Assembly (NCBI RefSeq): GCF_052857255.1
Contig: NC_135506.1
Location: 76,713,056-76,777,055 of the forward strand
Source of the DNA: Amblyomma americanum
Taxonomy: Eukaryota > Arthropoda > Arachnida > Ixodida > Ixodidae
Direction: 5' to 3'
DNA: 64,000 bases
The position numbers were made by a program, and so were the translations under genes. Below are positions 35,761 through 47,968 of this stretch, piece by piece (position 1 is the first letter of the stretch; every line of letters begins with the position of its first letter). The notes under the pieces were generated by a model. That model was given only the letters and a program-made list of their open reading frames with translations. It had not been told where the DNA came from and searched no databases.

Positions 35761-37149
35761 TTGAGATAGTTTTGAATAGAATGCAAATGTGGATTACACG
35801 GTGAAAAAAAAAATGGTGCGCAGAAATCGTATCACTAACTAAACTACAGATGGAGTCAGCGAGATTGCACCTTTAGTTTACAGGGTGCCAGTCGATTAAA
35901 TGCGATCGTTATTTTTTACTTAGTTCAAGCAGTATTCAGACTGGCCGGTATGGTCAGGCTGAACTGAATGCGTGCATATGCAGCAACTATTGACCGCGAT
36001 AAGAGAGTGTTGAAATTGCAGTGGGAGTGTCGTTTAGTGCAAGGTCTTCTAGAGCAGCGCATGGTTCCGTGGCACAACCAAGAGGTCGCGGTAACAAACA
36101 GGTCAGTGCACTCTAGAAACTTCACAAGGGGGTAAGAGTCTCTCCCTCATTTCTGATACAAGTGAATCACATTGCTGTATAATGAAGTCAGTTTCCTCGA
36201 TACTTTTGCTTGCACTGCCAGGGCAATCGAAGCGGCCAGGTTCTCAGAAGAGCTGTCAACCCCCCCCCCCCCCCACCCCCCCCCTCTCCTACCGTGCGTT
36301 CACGTGCCTGCACTTCATTGAAACCGCTCATTGCGAAAACCAGCCGCTCATTGTCCTACGCAAATCCCAATGAGCATGAGAAGCAACATCCATCGTCACC
36401 AAGTCGGAGAATCATTTCAGTTTTTTACACAGACATCTCAATCCAGTAGTTTTCCTGCCTTTGACACACTATAGCGGCTTGCAAGACAGAAGCGGCCTGC
36501 TGCCGTCTCGGAATATTTTGCTTCCTTCTCATTGACAACAGTATACAACCCCTGATATCTGCTGAAGCCATTTGCAAGCAGCACCTCAAATCATGAAACC
36601 CTCACCAGCATCGCTAGTCATTTCCAGATGCTTATCACTCACCTAGAGTGAAGCGCGGCGCTTTGAACGCGTCCATACTAGACAGGTGACAGAAAAGGGT
36701 GGGTAAAAGTAACACTTATTGTTCCGCAGCCACATTCCTCTCATCTCTGTTATCACTTCTCCGTGCACTGCGCATGATCGATGATGACATGAAACTGCTG
36801 CTAAGAGAAAAATCATGACAGGCTGAATCCCCGCATCATCTTGCCTCCTCAAGGACGCAAGTTACTCCTGCAAATATCACCTTACTTCGAGCTTCAGGTG
36901 CTTAGAGATTTGTTCCGCTCGTTTGACACCGCGGCTACCTCAACACCGCTTACACTTCCACGTGTCTCCAAAGCTCGACTGTCAACGAGGGCATTGACAG
37001 AACTCGAATCGACTCTTTTAATGCAGGTGCAAGAAACGGCACACCTTAAAGAGCCGCACGGCAATATGGAGCGATTAGCCTTGTAATGCGTTTTTCTATG
37101 GCATGGTTCTCTCATATATGGCAGGTTCTCTCAGATCATGAATGGCAGT
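35761..37149. other. Unassigned spacer with C15-A-C9 run
   Basis: Holds a C tract at 36,260-36,284 broken by one A. No supported gene or repeat boundary. Confidence 0.4.
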
Positions 37150-37640
37150 TTACCAATTTGCCCTCAAGAGATAAGTGTACAACGGCTGTATCATACCGGT
37201 ACTCACCTACGGGGAAGAAACATGGAGGCTAACGAAAATAGTTCAGCTTAAATTAAGGACAACGCAGCGAGCCATGGAAAGAAAAATGATAGGTGTAACG
37301 TTAAGAGACCGGAAGCGGGCAGAGTGGGTGAGGGAACAAACACGGGTTAATGACATCCTAGTCGAAATCAAGAGGAAGAAATGGGCATGGGCAGGGCATG
37401 TAATGCGAAGGCAAGATAACCGCTGGTCCTTAAGGGTAACGGAGTGGTTTCCAAGAGAAAGTAAGCGTAGCAGGGGACGACGGAAGGTTAGGTAGGCGGA
37501 TGAGATTAAGAAGTTTGCAGGCAAAGGGTGGATGACGCTGGCAAAAGACAGGGTTAATTGGAGAGACATGTGAGAGGCCTTTGCCCTGCAGTGGGTGTAA
37601 TAAGGCTGATGATGATGATTATGATGCTGATGATGATGCG
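37150..37640 (+). mobile_element. RTE-like LINE, best-preserved 3' end in the window
   Basis: The frame 37,175-37,495 encodes the C-terminal region after RT: 'PVLTYGEETWRLTK', 'LRTTQRAMERKMIGVTLRDR', 'KKWAWAGHVMRRQD'. These are hallmark blocks of RTE-type LINEs. After a stop the reading continues in decayed form to 'cctttgccctgcagtggg' and a (TGATGA)n tail at 37,607-37,640. RT and endonuclease are missing (5'-truncated). Four further fragments of the same family lie at 45, 30,980, 33,348 and 59,129. Confidence 0.8.
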
Positions 37641-37694
37641 TTTTTCTTTCAGTTTGTAAAATCCTGAGCATTGCCTTTTCACTGCTAAGAAAGG

Positions 37695-37862
37695 TACATT
37701 GCAACTCGTTATAAAGAAGTTGGAGGCGCCCGGCGATTTCTTCGTTTTAGCCGTGGGTTCGTTACAGCCCGTGCTTACCGAGCTTCCAAGAGTAATCATC
37801 ATTCTATTGTTATATCCGTTATTTCATTATAAACCGTTTCGTTATAACGAGGTTCGACTGTA
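37695..37862. mobile_element. MITE-like element with pogo/Tigger-type TIRs
   Basis: The right end reads 'cgttataacgaggttcgact' and closes with GTA at 37,860-37,862. The left end reads 'tacattgcaactcgttataa', a decayed inverted copy of it. Both ends lie at TA dinucleotides, the target of Tc1/mariner/pogo transposases. The element is about 168 bp with no coding capacity. Named by TIR pattern only. Confidence 0.5.
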
Positions 37863-38229
37863 TATACACTCAGGACAAATTTATGTTGGCCTGTATCAAT
37901 AGACTAAGGCAATATAATGACAGCGAGACCACTTTTACAGAAAATGGAGCTTTTATAAACTAGAAAATACAAAATAAAAACCAAACACAGGTGTCGCCAT
38001 CACCGGCCGGTTTCTCAATTAAAATGCGTGCAGCGACACTGAGTTTCTGGGCACGGATCTCAGAGGCTATATGCTGGAACGCCATTCACGTCAAAACGCC
38101 CGCGGCCAGCCCTTCTCGGTCGTTTCAATCGAGTTACGGGGAAGCTTTCAAAGTGAATTTTCCCAGTCGTAAATGCGTCTCTCTGCTGTCGGACAAACAT
38201 TAATATACCTGGAAAGGGCCGAATAATCG
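37863..38229. other. Unassigned spacer
   Basis: No supported feature. Confidence 0.3.
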
Positions 38230-38415
38230 AATTTAACTAAGAACAATGATTCGACCAAGTTGTCCTTAGTGTCCGCTTGAGCTCATGCCAATACTGCTTA
38301 CCTAAAACACAGCTATAAAACACCTGGTCACCGGTACGGTTCCCGGCACGGATTCGAAACCAGTGCTCATGACTCGCCCTGAAAGCGACATCTTGTGAAG
38401 ATGTGCTAAGCGAGG
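38230..38415 (-). repeat. tRNA-derived SINE of a different family (tentative)
   Basis: The minus strand has 'gcttagcacatcttcaca' in the A-box region and 'ggtttcgaatccgtgcc' as a B-box, then 'ggtaagcagtattggcatga' and 'cactaaggacaacttggtcg'. The spacing fits a tRNA-like head with an unrelated tail. The body does not match the Ruka-type copies. Confidence 0.4.
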
Positions 38416-39699
38416 ATACATTGGAACTGTTATTGATATGCACAAATGACATTGGCTTGTTTTCTGGTGGGAAGTTTTCGCTGGTGAAGTAATCTTAGCG
38501 GTGTGCTGCCTAATTACCTCAAAAACAAATATACTCAAAAAGATCGTTCTAGCTTGAATATGCTTAAACACAAGGTGTAACCAGCATTGCAGTGACTCCA
38601 TGCTACGTCTCTCATGATGATTGCAACGTACACGCTACACAGTACCTATGTAAGCCTAGCCTTGCCCTGAGGTTCTGCCCTCTCTTGTTCACTTTGTGTT
38701 GCCAAAAAAAAAAAAACCTACCATGCCCTCTCTCTATCACGTAATCATAGTCATCCTAAAGCTGCCCATACCCTTGCTTACGTAATTCCTTAGGTCCTCC
38801 CGTCCAGCCTGTCCCTTGGTGCAAACATGAGGTACTGAGTTACGTAAAAACCCGCGGTGGAAAGCAGACAGTAGGAACCACCCAGTTGTGTGTGTTTCTC
38901 GACAGTTAAGCTGTCTCCGTCCGCGCGTTCTTGTAGTCGTTATTTCGACTGCCCTTATCGCTATTCCAATGATTGTTGAGCAACTCGACAGTATAACACC
39001 CACATAAAGGAAAAATACAGTTTCTCCCGTCTGAGTTTCATCTCAGCCTGCAGCAGACATGCAGCTAAGCGGGATGTACTATGAATAATGAGCACAGAGC
39101 AATCTATGGGGGGCGCATGAATGTCATATCTGTAAAAGAGTACATCCCACTCACTGCGACACGTGAGATCACTTGAGTGCGACTTTCGCCTCCACTGTAG
39201 CGGGATCTCGATCCACTGGCCGATAGCCGAGCTGCGATGCACTTCGGCTGGAGCTCACTCGCGCTAGAGACTTTTGGCCACCGGCCTGCTTCGCCACTCC
39301 TGAAAACTGTCGGCATTTCTACGGAGAGGATATAGTCGAGCTCTCGGTAGTAACCTTATCATTCATATGCTCAAAGGAGCAGGCGCAATTAGCCTCGTCC
39401 ACCTCATGTGCACCGACATTAATAGTGGAAGGACGGAAAAGGAATCAATAAATGAAGGTGGTGTTTCCGAACAATCATTACGGTTGTCCTGTTCACATTA
39501 AGCGATCAAGACACAGCTACCACTTATATCTCAGAAATAAGACGTAAATTTCAGAAAAAAATTCGTTATGAAAGTGATAACTGAGTCGATGGTCTCATGG
39601 GAACGAGGAACCCGTGTCAGCTCAGAAAACGTCTTCTTCTATTGCCTCGTTCAGTGACTGGAATTTCGCTTCCTTCCGTCATGTGCCCTGACAAGACGG
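38416..39699. other. Unassigned spacer
   Basis: A 'ggatcgagatcccgctacag'-type stretch on the minus strand near 39,180-39,240 may be a highly decayed SINE head. Nothing else supported. Confidence 0.3.
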
Positions 39700-41787
39700 A
39701 ATTCTGTCGAGTTGGCCTTTTCAAACAACTACCGAAGACTGTTTCAATATCCGCCTACGCAGACGATATTTGCATCTGGACATCAAGTGTCACGCGTCCC
39801 CAAGTGCAAGCAAGATTGCAGCGTTCGGTGTCCATTACGTCTGCGTACTTGCGCCGTCAGGGGCTTGAACTTTCGCCAACTAAAAGCGTAACATTGGCTT
39901 TCACACGCAAGATAATGGCGTGGTATCCGGTCACAATCGACGGGCAAATTGTTCCATACGTAACACATCACAAATTCTTAGGTGTTACGATAGACCGTGA
40001 CCTGTCCTGGACGAAGCACATTTCTGTGCTCAAGAAAAAGCTCGACAGCTTTGCAAGCATTGTGCGGTGTATGGCAGGAAAATGTTGGGGTCCCTCTGAG
40101 CGATCTTTACTACACGTGTACCAAGCGCTGGTAGTCGGCCTTCTCAGATACAGTGCACCCGTTCTCTCGGGGGTCAGACTATCAGGCCTGCGTGTGCTTG
40201 AAAGCGCGCAGGCTCGTGCTTTAAGAGTATGCTTGGGTTTGCCATGTAAAACTTCTACATGGGGCACATTTTATGAGGCCCGCGCCTGCCCAGCACGAAT
40301 TTATTTTCAACAGGAGCCACTTCGTGTGCATTTGCGGCATCTGACCAGGCATCGTCATCACCCCCTGACTAACATTAGTGCGGTGCGTCCAGATGCAGCC
40401 TTTTCCAGAGCCCTTTGGATGCAGCGCAATGCGCTGCCTTCGAACTACGCGCCACACCAGATTGCGGAGGTGCCACTTTGGGCAGTACCAAAACCATCTA
40501 TACGGACAACAATCCCAGGGATAACAAAGAAAACGCACATTCCAACAGTCGGACTGAAACAGCTGGCGCTGTCATACATTACATCTATGTATACTAACAC
40601 CCAGCATGTTTTCGTGGACGGATCCGTTACGACCACTTCTTCAGCTGCAGCGGTGATAGTGAAAGGAAATGCCTCATGTCACTATTTCAGGCTCATGCAC
40701 AAAACGTCCTCTACGGCAACCGAATTGGCAGCAATACGAGAAGCCGTCCTTTATATTGGTCACCAGCCAGCGCAGCAATGGACTATATTCTGCGACTCGA
40801 GATCGGCATTACAGGTCGTACAAACTTATCTAAAACCAAGAGCATGCGAGCAGCTGGTTCAACAGATTGTGCTTTTGTTAGCCGAGGCTTTCCACCGCGG
40901 CCATATCATAAAGTTTCAATGGATACCGAGCCATTGCGGCATAGCGGGAAACGAGCGTGCTGACGCCGAGGCTCGGATGGCACATAGTGATGGTGCTTTC
41001 ATTGAGATAGCCTTTTCAAGATCAGACATTGGAGCCTTGTTGGCGCATTTAATGCAGGCGGCAATGCAGTCGCACTGGCATGATCCGAGTCATCAACAGG
41101 ACCGCGTGTGTAAGCTTGACGCTGGCTCACGATTACATTTCCCATCTGTGGTGGTGCGACGTCATGGGACTTTACTCCACCGGCTACGGCTTGGCGTTGC
41201 CTACACCAAACACTATCTTCACAAGATCGGCATCGGAAGTAACCCAAATTGCGCACAGTGCAACACACCAGAGACTATTGGACACCTTCTTTGCGCGTGC
41301 CCGAAGTATACTTCTGAAAGAACAACATTGGAGGCGACCGTGAAAAACCTGGACTCTCGCCCTCTCTCTGAGGAAACTCTTCTGGGCGCAAGGACGAGAC
41401 GTTCTGATTGGTGGCGTGTGACAAAAGCCCTGCTCAACTTTTTGTGTGAAACAGGGCTGGATACTCGTTTGTGACCGCCTGTGCACAACCTACATGGTTA
41501 ATGACATGTGTCGGTGTTGTGTGGCAGACACCAGTTTTGAGTTTTATGTGTGTCCAGTAACCGCGATGCGAGCGCCAGCCAGTGTTGTGTGTGTGTGTGA
41601 GTGTGTGCGTGTGCATAGACATCACCCGTGAAACTCATTGTATTATGCCATCATCAGCCTTCATTCACACTTTCCTTTTCCTCCTCTTCCCTTTCCCCTG
41701 TGTGGAGTAGCAGGACAGGGCCCTGTTACCACCGGCCGACCTCTCCGCCTTTCTTTCATTAAAATTCCCTTTCTTCTTCTTCTTCTG
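39700..41787 (+). mobile_element. RNase H-bearing LINE, 5'-truncated, with (TTC)n tail
   Basis: The copy begins inside RT just before the YADD motif, runs through the RNase H domain and zinc finger to a stop at 41,474, and has a 3' UTR of about 310 bp ending in (TTC)n near 41,770-41,787. The coding part is uninterrupted, so it is younger than most LINE pieces here. It belongs to the same broad group as the minus-strand copy at 54.9-58.1 kb, but the proteins differ at many positions, so they are separate families. Confidence 0.85.
39708..41474 (+). pseudogene. LINE polyprotein C-terminal half (partial RT, RNase H, zinc finger)
   Basis: The frame is open from 39,597, but LINE similarity starts near 39,708. 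Motifs in order: SISAYADDICIW (catalytic YADD at 39,756-39,767), FLGVTIDRDLSW, then the RNase H core HVFVDGS, SSTATELAAIREA, IFCDSRSA and GNERADAEAR, which carry the expected acidic residues. The C-terminal finger is CAQCNTPETIGHLLCAC. The N-terminal half of RT and the endonuclease are missing, so this cannot be an active reverse transcriptase. The group is the RNase H-carrying I/LOA/R1-like LINEs; the exact clade would need a tree. Confidence 0.85.
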
Positions 41788-41846
41788 TCGAGTCTGTGGC
41801 TACGCCAGAAAAAATGGCGGGAGACATATGCAGGTGCTGTACGTGT

Positions 41847-41868
41847 CCCCCCCCCCCCCCCCCCCCCC
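41847..41868. repeat. Poly(C) tract, 22 bp
   Basis: An uninterrupted run of 22 C, shortly after the LINE tail. Confidence 0.95.
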
Positions 41869-41879
41869 TATTCACTAGG

Positions 41880-42961
<1,082 letters not shown>

Positions 42962-42991
42962 ACGGGAAGACCCATGAACCAACTCGAAATA

Positions 42992-43345
42992 GCCAATTGG
43001 TTCACTTCCCTGAACCCAGTACCTTCGGTATGGGCCATTAGGTTCAGTTCCCTCAGCCCAGTGCACTGGGTATGGGCCAGCTCGTTCACTTGCCTAAACC
43101 CAGTGCCCTCGGTATGGGCCAGTTGGTTCATTTCCCTCAACCCAGTGCCCTGGGTATGGATCAGTTGGTTCTGTTCCCCTCAGCCGAGTCCCCTCGCTAC
43201 AGCCCAGTTGGTTTCCTTTCATTTTCATTTCACTTTATTTTTCCAGAATGAAAGTTACATCCTAGAGAGATGCAAGGGCTAAAAGCTGCTAAAAAGCAGC
43301 TTGACTGGCCCTACGTTCCCTCAATCCAGTTCCCTCAGTATGGGC
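42992..43345. repeat. 42-bp minisatellite, about 5.5 diverged units plus a detached one
   Basis: Units start at 42,992, 43,034, 43,076, 43,118 and 43,160 (consensus begins gccagttggttcacttccct and ends with ggtatgg). A partial unit follows at 43,203, and another copy at about 43,307-43,345 after 90 bp of different sequence. As 42 is divisible by 3, each unit is 14 codons, and frames stay open on both strands. Units differ at several positions each, so the array is not new. Confidence 0.85.
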
Positions 43346-43734
43346 CGCTTTCAGGCAGCGACACAAGACAGCGTGCGCTAAAGTTCTTGTCCCGTGTCAC
43401 TGCACACAAGCCTTCACCTTCGGCCCTGGTTTAGTTCTCTGCAGAACAAAAACCTCTATCAAAGATTACCGCTTGTCATTTTATCCACCAGCCGCAGCCA
43501 CCACATTCATTTATACAAACTTCCGAATCTCATACGACCGTCCGACTCTCTGCCGCCCGCTGCTACGCTTGCGCTCTTACGGAATCTACGCCGTTGCCGC
43601 AAGCGACACTCGGTCATTAGTTCGCATTCCATGCCTCGCCACAGTCCATTTCCTCTTCTATATTTCCGCTAAGATGACTCTCATGTCACATGACTAAGAC
43701 TGGTATAACAAGAATGAGCCATCAGTAAAATTTG
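43346..43734. other. Unassigned spacer
   Basis: Probably includes decayed upstream parts of the CR1/L2-like relic that follows, but I could not align them. Confidence 0.25.
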
Positions 43735-44968
43735 CCTCCTGACTGACGACTACACAGTTATCGTCGCATAACCACTACCTCTGACCAGTCACTTAGGTAG
43801 AAATACCTCAGTGTAGCAGAAACCTGCTGTGGCACCTGGCCAGTGAAGCTGCATATGTCAAAATGCAAGAGTATGCAAGTGCCCCCAAAGCACTACGATT
43901 TCCACCGAAGACTATTCGTAGTCATTAAACTCATACCTTGTGCACGTTAATGAGTCCCAGGTGGTCGAAATTTCCGGAGCCCTCCAATACGCCGTCCCTA
44001 ATAGCCTGAGTCGTTTTGGGACGTTAAACCCCAATAAACCATAAACTCAGACCATTTCACTTGTTGAATCATACCGATATCTAGGTGTTCTTATCACGGA
44101 CAAGCTGCACCGGTTTGAACATATCACGAAACCAGTGACGGACACATTAATTTAATTAGTTAATAGTTCTCTTGCTTTATGCCCCAGTTTCATAAGAAAA
44201 CTTGCCGATGAGGTATACGTTAGACCAAAACTCGAACATGCCTGCGCATATGGAGCCCTCAGCAGAATTACCTAATTGGATTACTTGAAAGCATCCAGAA
44301 TTGGGCGGCCTGCTTCGCCTGCTCAAAATATGATGCACTGGTTAGCGTTATGTGCTATGAAATCGTCCATTGGTCTCCACTCATTAGCTGATCAAATAAT
44401 ATTGGGCCAGGCCGTTTTCCAAAACCTACATAACAATCGCCCTGACCTTCGAACCTCCCTTCTGGCACCACCCGTGCGAACATGACGCCTTATCAATTCT
44501 CTGAGTGTGCAGCGTATAACTGGTTTCACAAACGCATTTAATAGGTCAGTCTTGCCCTTCGCCATTGATGAATGAAACTCGATTCCCGAACTAGTCGACC
44601 ATGAACGCGACAAGCCTAAGTTCAGGCAATCGATATCAGCTAGCTTTACTAAACCAAACATATAAACAGCAACAGCTCCTCAAAACTTCAAACTGAACTG
44701 TTAGTTTGTAACTATTAACCTAATGTCATTTATACATCAGTTTGCTGTATGCCTGCATACTATGTTGTGCGAATTGTGCTCATAACACTCTTTTCAATAC
44801 TCTGTGAACACATGCATGTAGACATGAATCGCATGGATGTTATTTTCGCCTTTTTTTTGCATCCCATTGTCCTTTCATTACACACGGTTCCCTACAAAAG
44901 TATTACGTTAGTATCTGATGTTATGGCCAACCCATGGCCACTAATGAAAAATAAATTATAATGATGAT
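43735..44968 (+). mobile_element. CR1/L2-like LINE relic, interrupted by a SINE
   Basis: Decayed RT frames read, across frameshifts and stops: a DDYTV-like catalytic remnant with YRRITTTSDQ (about 43,745-43,790), then KLHMSKCKSMQV (about 43,845-43,880). After the SINE comes YRYLGVLITDKLHRFEHI (about 44,070-44,125), then the post-RT block with PSKLEHA-like and SLADQIILGQAVFQNLHNNRPDL, ending near 44,670. A 3' UTR leads to AATAAATTATAATGATGATG at about 44,950-44,968. The order and spacing fit the RT-to-C-terminus of CR1/L2-like elements. Non-functional. Confidence 0.6.
43926..44049 (+). repeat. 5'-truncated Ruka-type SINE nested in the LINE relic, 8-bp TSD
   Basis: The insert 43,934-44,041 carries 'gtgcacgttaatga', 'caggtggtcgaaatttccgg' and the 3' block 'gggacgttaaaccccaataa'. 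It is bounded by taaactca at 43,926-43,933 and 44,042-44,049. Removing the insert and one TSD copy brings the two halves of the LINE relic together, which gives independent support for the insertion. Confidence 0.75.
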
Positions 44969-45583
44969 GACTTTGTTTTCTAATCCACGTTGCTGTCTCT
45001 CTGTGTCTGAAGTGATTAGTGTCAACTCAAACACTTGCTCAACCTCCATTCCAGAAGGTCTCCGCGCGCACAATGTGTAAAGATAGCTTACCCCCCTCCC
45101 CTTCTTTTCCTGTGCGATGGACGGGCAGGGATATTTGCCCCGGAATTCGAATTCGCTTGCTGAGTAGGCCTTTAAGACGCAGTGCCTTGCAGAACTCTTA
45201 TCCGCTGCCTTCGCGTGAAGCCCACATCCGCAAAGTGGTGGTAGTGCCTCCTAGATTCTGACAGTTGCATTGTGGTGCATTAATTGGTACATTCAGCTCT
45301 ACAGTTCAATTCAAAATAATTAGAGCAGCGCAAAAAAGGGTACAATGAACGGAGAGTAGACGTGAAAAAGCGCTGAACAAAAGTTCAGCGCTAGTCTTTG
45401 CTCTGAAAAAAATAAGAGACGCCGACCAGTGAAAAAAGGTTCGTTCTTGACGTTTCATTCATTACTTTTCAGTCATTACTTATGCACCAACAGACCCAAT
45501 TCGCAGCATTATTCAGCCGAGAACGTGGTCATGCCGCTACAAATGCGGTCAAGACGCTTCTTTCGCCAACTGAAAGAATAAAC
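44969..45583. other. Unassigned spacer
   Basis: No supported feature. Confidence 0.3.
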
Positions 45584-45625
45584 GTGCGTTGCGCCACCAT
45601 CGCCACCATCGGTGGCGCAACGCAC
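45584..45625. repeat. Perfect 15-bp inverted repeat (hairpin)
   Basis: gtgcgttgcgccacc (45,584-45,598) and its exact complement (45,611-45,625), separated by 12 nt. No T-run follows, so it is not a pol III or bacterial-type terminator. Origin unknown; it may be the edge of an old repeat. Confidence 0.8.
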
Positions 45626-45689
45626 TGCACTGCCCATTACTAAAGATGATGGCACTGCAAAAGTTTTGGCAACAGGGTGATGCCGCAGT

Positions 45690-45769
45690 GATGGAGACGC
45701 TATTTCGTAATGAAGGGAATGAGGCACTGAGTTCGAATCCCGGAGCCGCCGGGGACCCACCGGTTTTGT
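45690..45769 (+). repeat. Remnant of another tRNA-derived SINE (tentative)
   Basis: A B-box-like 'gagttcgaatcccggagccg' followed by 'ccggggacccaccggttttg' resembles the head/body border of a further tick SINE type. The Ruka-type copy is inserted just downstream of it. Confidence 0.3.
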
Positions 45770-46034
45770 TAATCGGTAGAGGTTTGGTTTGGTTTATATG
45801 GCTTTTAACGTCCCAAAGCAACTCAGGCTATGAGGGACGCCGTAATGAAGGGCTCCGGAAATTTCGACCACCTGGGGTTCTTTAGCGTGCTCTGACATCG
45901 CACAGTACACGGGCCTCTAGAATTTCGCCTTAATCGAAATTCGACCGCCGCGGCCGGGATCGAACCCGCGTCTTTCGGGCCGGAAGCCGAGCGCCATAAC
46001 CACTCAGCCACAGCGGTGGGTAATCGCTAGAGGT
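45770..46034 (-). repeat. Full-length Ruka-type SINE with 14-bp TSD
   Basis: The element (45,784-46,020) is read on the minus strand: A-box region near 46,000, B-box 'ggttcgatcccg' near 45,960, body, and the 3' tail 'ccatataaaccaaaccaaac'. TSDs are taatcggtagaggt (45,770-45,783) and the same with one change (46,021-46,034). Confidence 0.92.
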
Positions 46035-46668
46035 GAATGCCGACCAGCTGAGCAGCGAACTTTCCCCTGCAGAGGCGACGTCCTCGGAAACGGCGCTACC
46101 TTTTCTACATGGCGAAACGTTTGGTAACATGCTCATGCTTAAAACCCTCCGTCCTGCTTGCAGGTTGCATTTGCTATTAATTCTTATATGCGTGACCGCA
46201 AAGAGCAAGACACGAATCTCGAATGGCCCAGCTGGAAGTCGAAGGCGATGCGTCGTCATCAGCCGCAGATGAAACAAGGTGCGGATCGGCTGTCCTCAAC
46301 TTCAACTCGATTTCTTTAAAATTTTGCTCTTGCAAATTACTGTAAAATAAGGAGAATAATTTAGTGTTTTGTCATGTAACTGACTATAGCAGCCAAGCTG
46401 CTTGGAATCAAACTGATTACGCAAACGCGAAATGAGAGAATAAAAAAATGGAGGGAACACTTTTGGAAATTACTACCAAGTTATGAAACTTTGCCTCAGT
46501 AGTTTGTTCCTGTAACGTAATAGAGACACATCGTCCAAAAATCCGTCAGACAGCTGCTTCTTTCAACCGGCCCAACTGGGAAGCGATGTTTGTCCAATTG
46601 TGCACACGGACTGCGGTGAACTATAAGGCTGTCCGACTGCCTCGCATTGGTCGTCCGAGAATAGGACC

Positions 46669-46768
46669 NNNNNNNNNNNNNNNNNNNNNNNNNNNNNNNN
46701 NNNNNNNNNNNNNNNNNNNNNNNNNNNNNNNNNNNNNNNNNNNNNNNNNNNNNNNNNNNNNNNNNNNN
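46669..46768. other. Assembly gap, 100 N
   Basis: Exactly 100 N. The 24 bases at 46,644-46,667 are identical to those at 46,769-46,792, so the contig ends overlap and the gap size is a placeholder. Confidence 0.95.
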
Positions 46769-46879
46769 GCATTGGTCGTCCGAGAATAGGACTGAGGCTG
46801 GACATCGGCCACGGAAAAACCCGTGACGGGCGCTTTGATTCAGCCCTGAGCCGAAGCCAGTGTCAGGATTACCCTTCCG

Positions 46880-47045
46880 ATCTATGTCGTTCGGCTGCCG
46901 AAACATAGTCCCTGCGGGTTCGGTGCAGGCCACGGCGGCCGCATTTCGACGAAGGCGAGATGCTCGTCTGCGGGGATCCCGGTGCATGTTACAGAACACC
47001 AGGTGGCTAGGAATAGATCCGGAGCCCTCCACTAGACCATAACGC
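46880..47045 (+). repeat. Degraded Ruka-type SINE
   Basis: Diverged head ('ttcggctgccgaaacatag', 'gcgggttcggtgcaggccac') and body ('catttcgacgaaggcgaga', 'ccaggtggctaggaat', 'ccggagccctccacta'). An old copy. It lies tail to tail with the next SINE. Confidence 0.6.
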
Positions 47046-47089
47046 ATATCCCATGCAAAGTGTTTCACGTAAAAACTAATTTTGAATTG

Positions 47090-47326
47090 TAAATTATGGG
47101 GTTCAACGTGCAAGAGCGACACATGGGCTTTGAGGGGTGTGGTAGTGGAGAGTTCCGCTATAATTTAGACAACCTGGGTCGTTTTTAGCGTGCGCTGACA
47201 TCGCACAGCATACGAGCATTTCTGCATTTCGCCTCCATCGAAATACGGCCGTCGCGGCCGGAATCGAACCCGAGACCTTGGGATCACCAGCCGAACTCCA
47301 GTGCCACTGAGACACCGCGGCGGGTA
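47090..47326 (-). repeat. Ruka-type SINE, diverged
   Basis: Minus-strand copy with recognisable A-box and B-box regions ('gggttcgattccggccgcga') and the 'gcgatgtcagcgcacg' body. The 3' end is near 47,090. No convincing TSD. Confidence 0.75.
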
Positions 47327-47731
47327 GTAAACATTAATCAGTCTTTGACTGTACAACGAGCACGAGCGAAAGGAAAGGGTGTACGTTTGGGTTCGTTGCT
47401 TGTACTACCTACTTATGCTAATTAGATGAATATACATCGCCCATTGCTTGGAAGGGAATAGTCACCGACACTTCTCTGAATTTCTCTCGAGAGATGTCTT
47501 TTTGCATTGCAGTTCATCAGCCATTCCATTATCGATACAAAGCACAGCTTCATTTTCCCCACGTCTTGAAAACTGGCGCTAAAGTAAATTGAAAGTATTA
47601 CGGAGAAAAAAAAGAAAACGGCCTATGGCTAAAAGTGTTCAGTTAGGGTTAGGGCAGAAACATTTCATCGCTTAAAATTTTGTTAGTGGCAAAGTTTTAC
47701 CCTTCTTCAAGAACTCATTAGAGGCACCTTA

Positions 47732-47968
47732 GCCACAGCGGTAGCTCAGTGGTTATGGTACTCGGCTGCTGACCCGAAAGACGCGGGTTGGATCCCGGCT
47801 GCGGCGGTCGAATTTCCATGGAGGCGGAATTCTAGAGGCCCGTGTACTGTGCGATGTCAGTGCACGTTAAAGAACCCCAGGTGGTCGAAATTTCCGGAGC
47901 CCTTCACTATGGCGTCTCTCATAGCCGGAGTTGCTTTGGGACGTTAACCACCCTAAACTAAACTAGTC
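47732..47968 (+). repeat. Full-length Ruka-type SINE
   Basis: A-box 'tagctcagtggttatgg' at about 47,742, B-box 'gggttggatcccgg', the 'gtgcgatgtcagtgcacg' body, and a 3' end in 'ccctaaactaaact'. The single G in the B-box (ggttggatcc for ggttcgatcc) may weaken pol III promotion. TSD not evident. Confidence 0.88.

Noticed and set aside
39100..39245. Possible SINE head on the minus strand
   Set aside because: Only a B-box-like stretch and one short block match. Too diverged to call.
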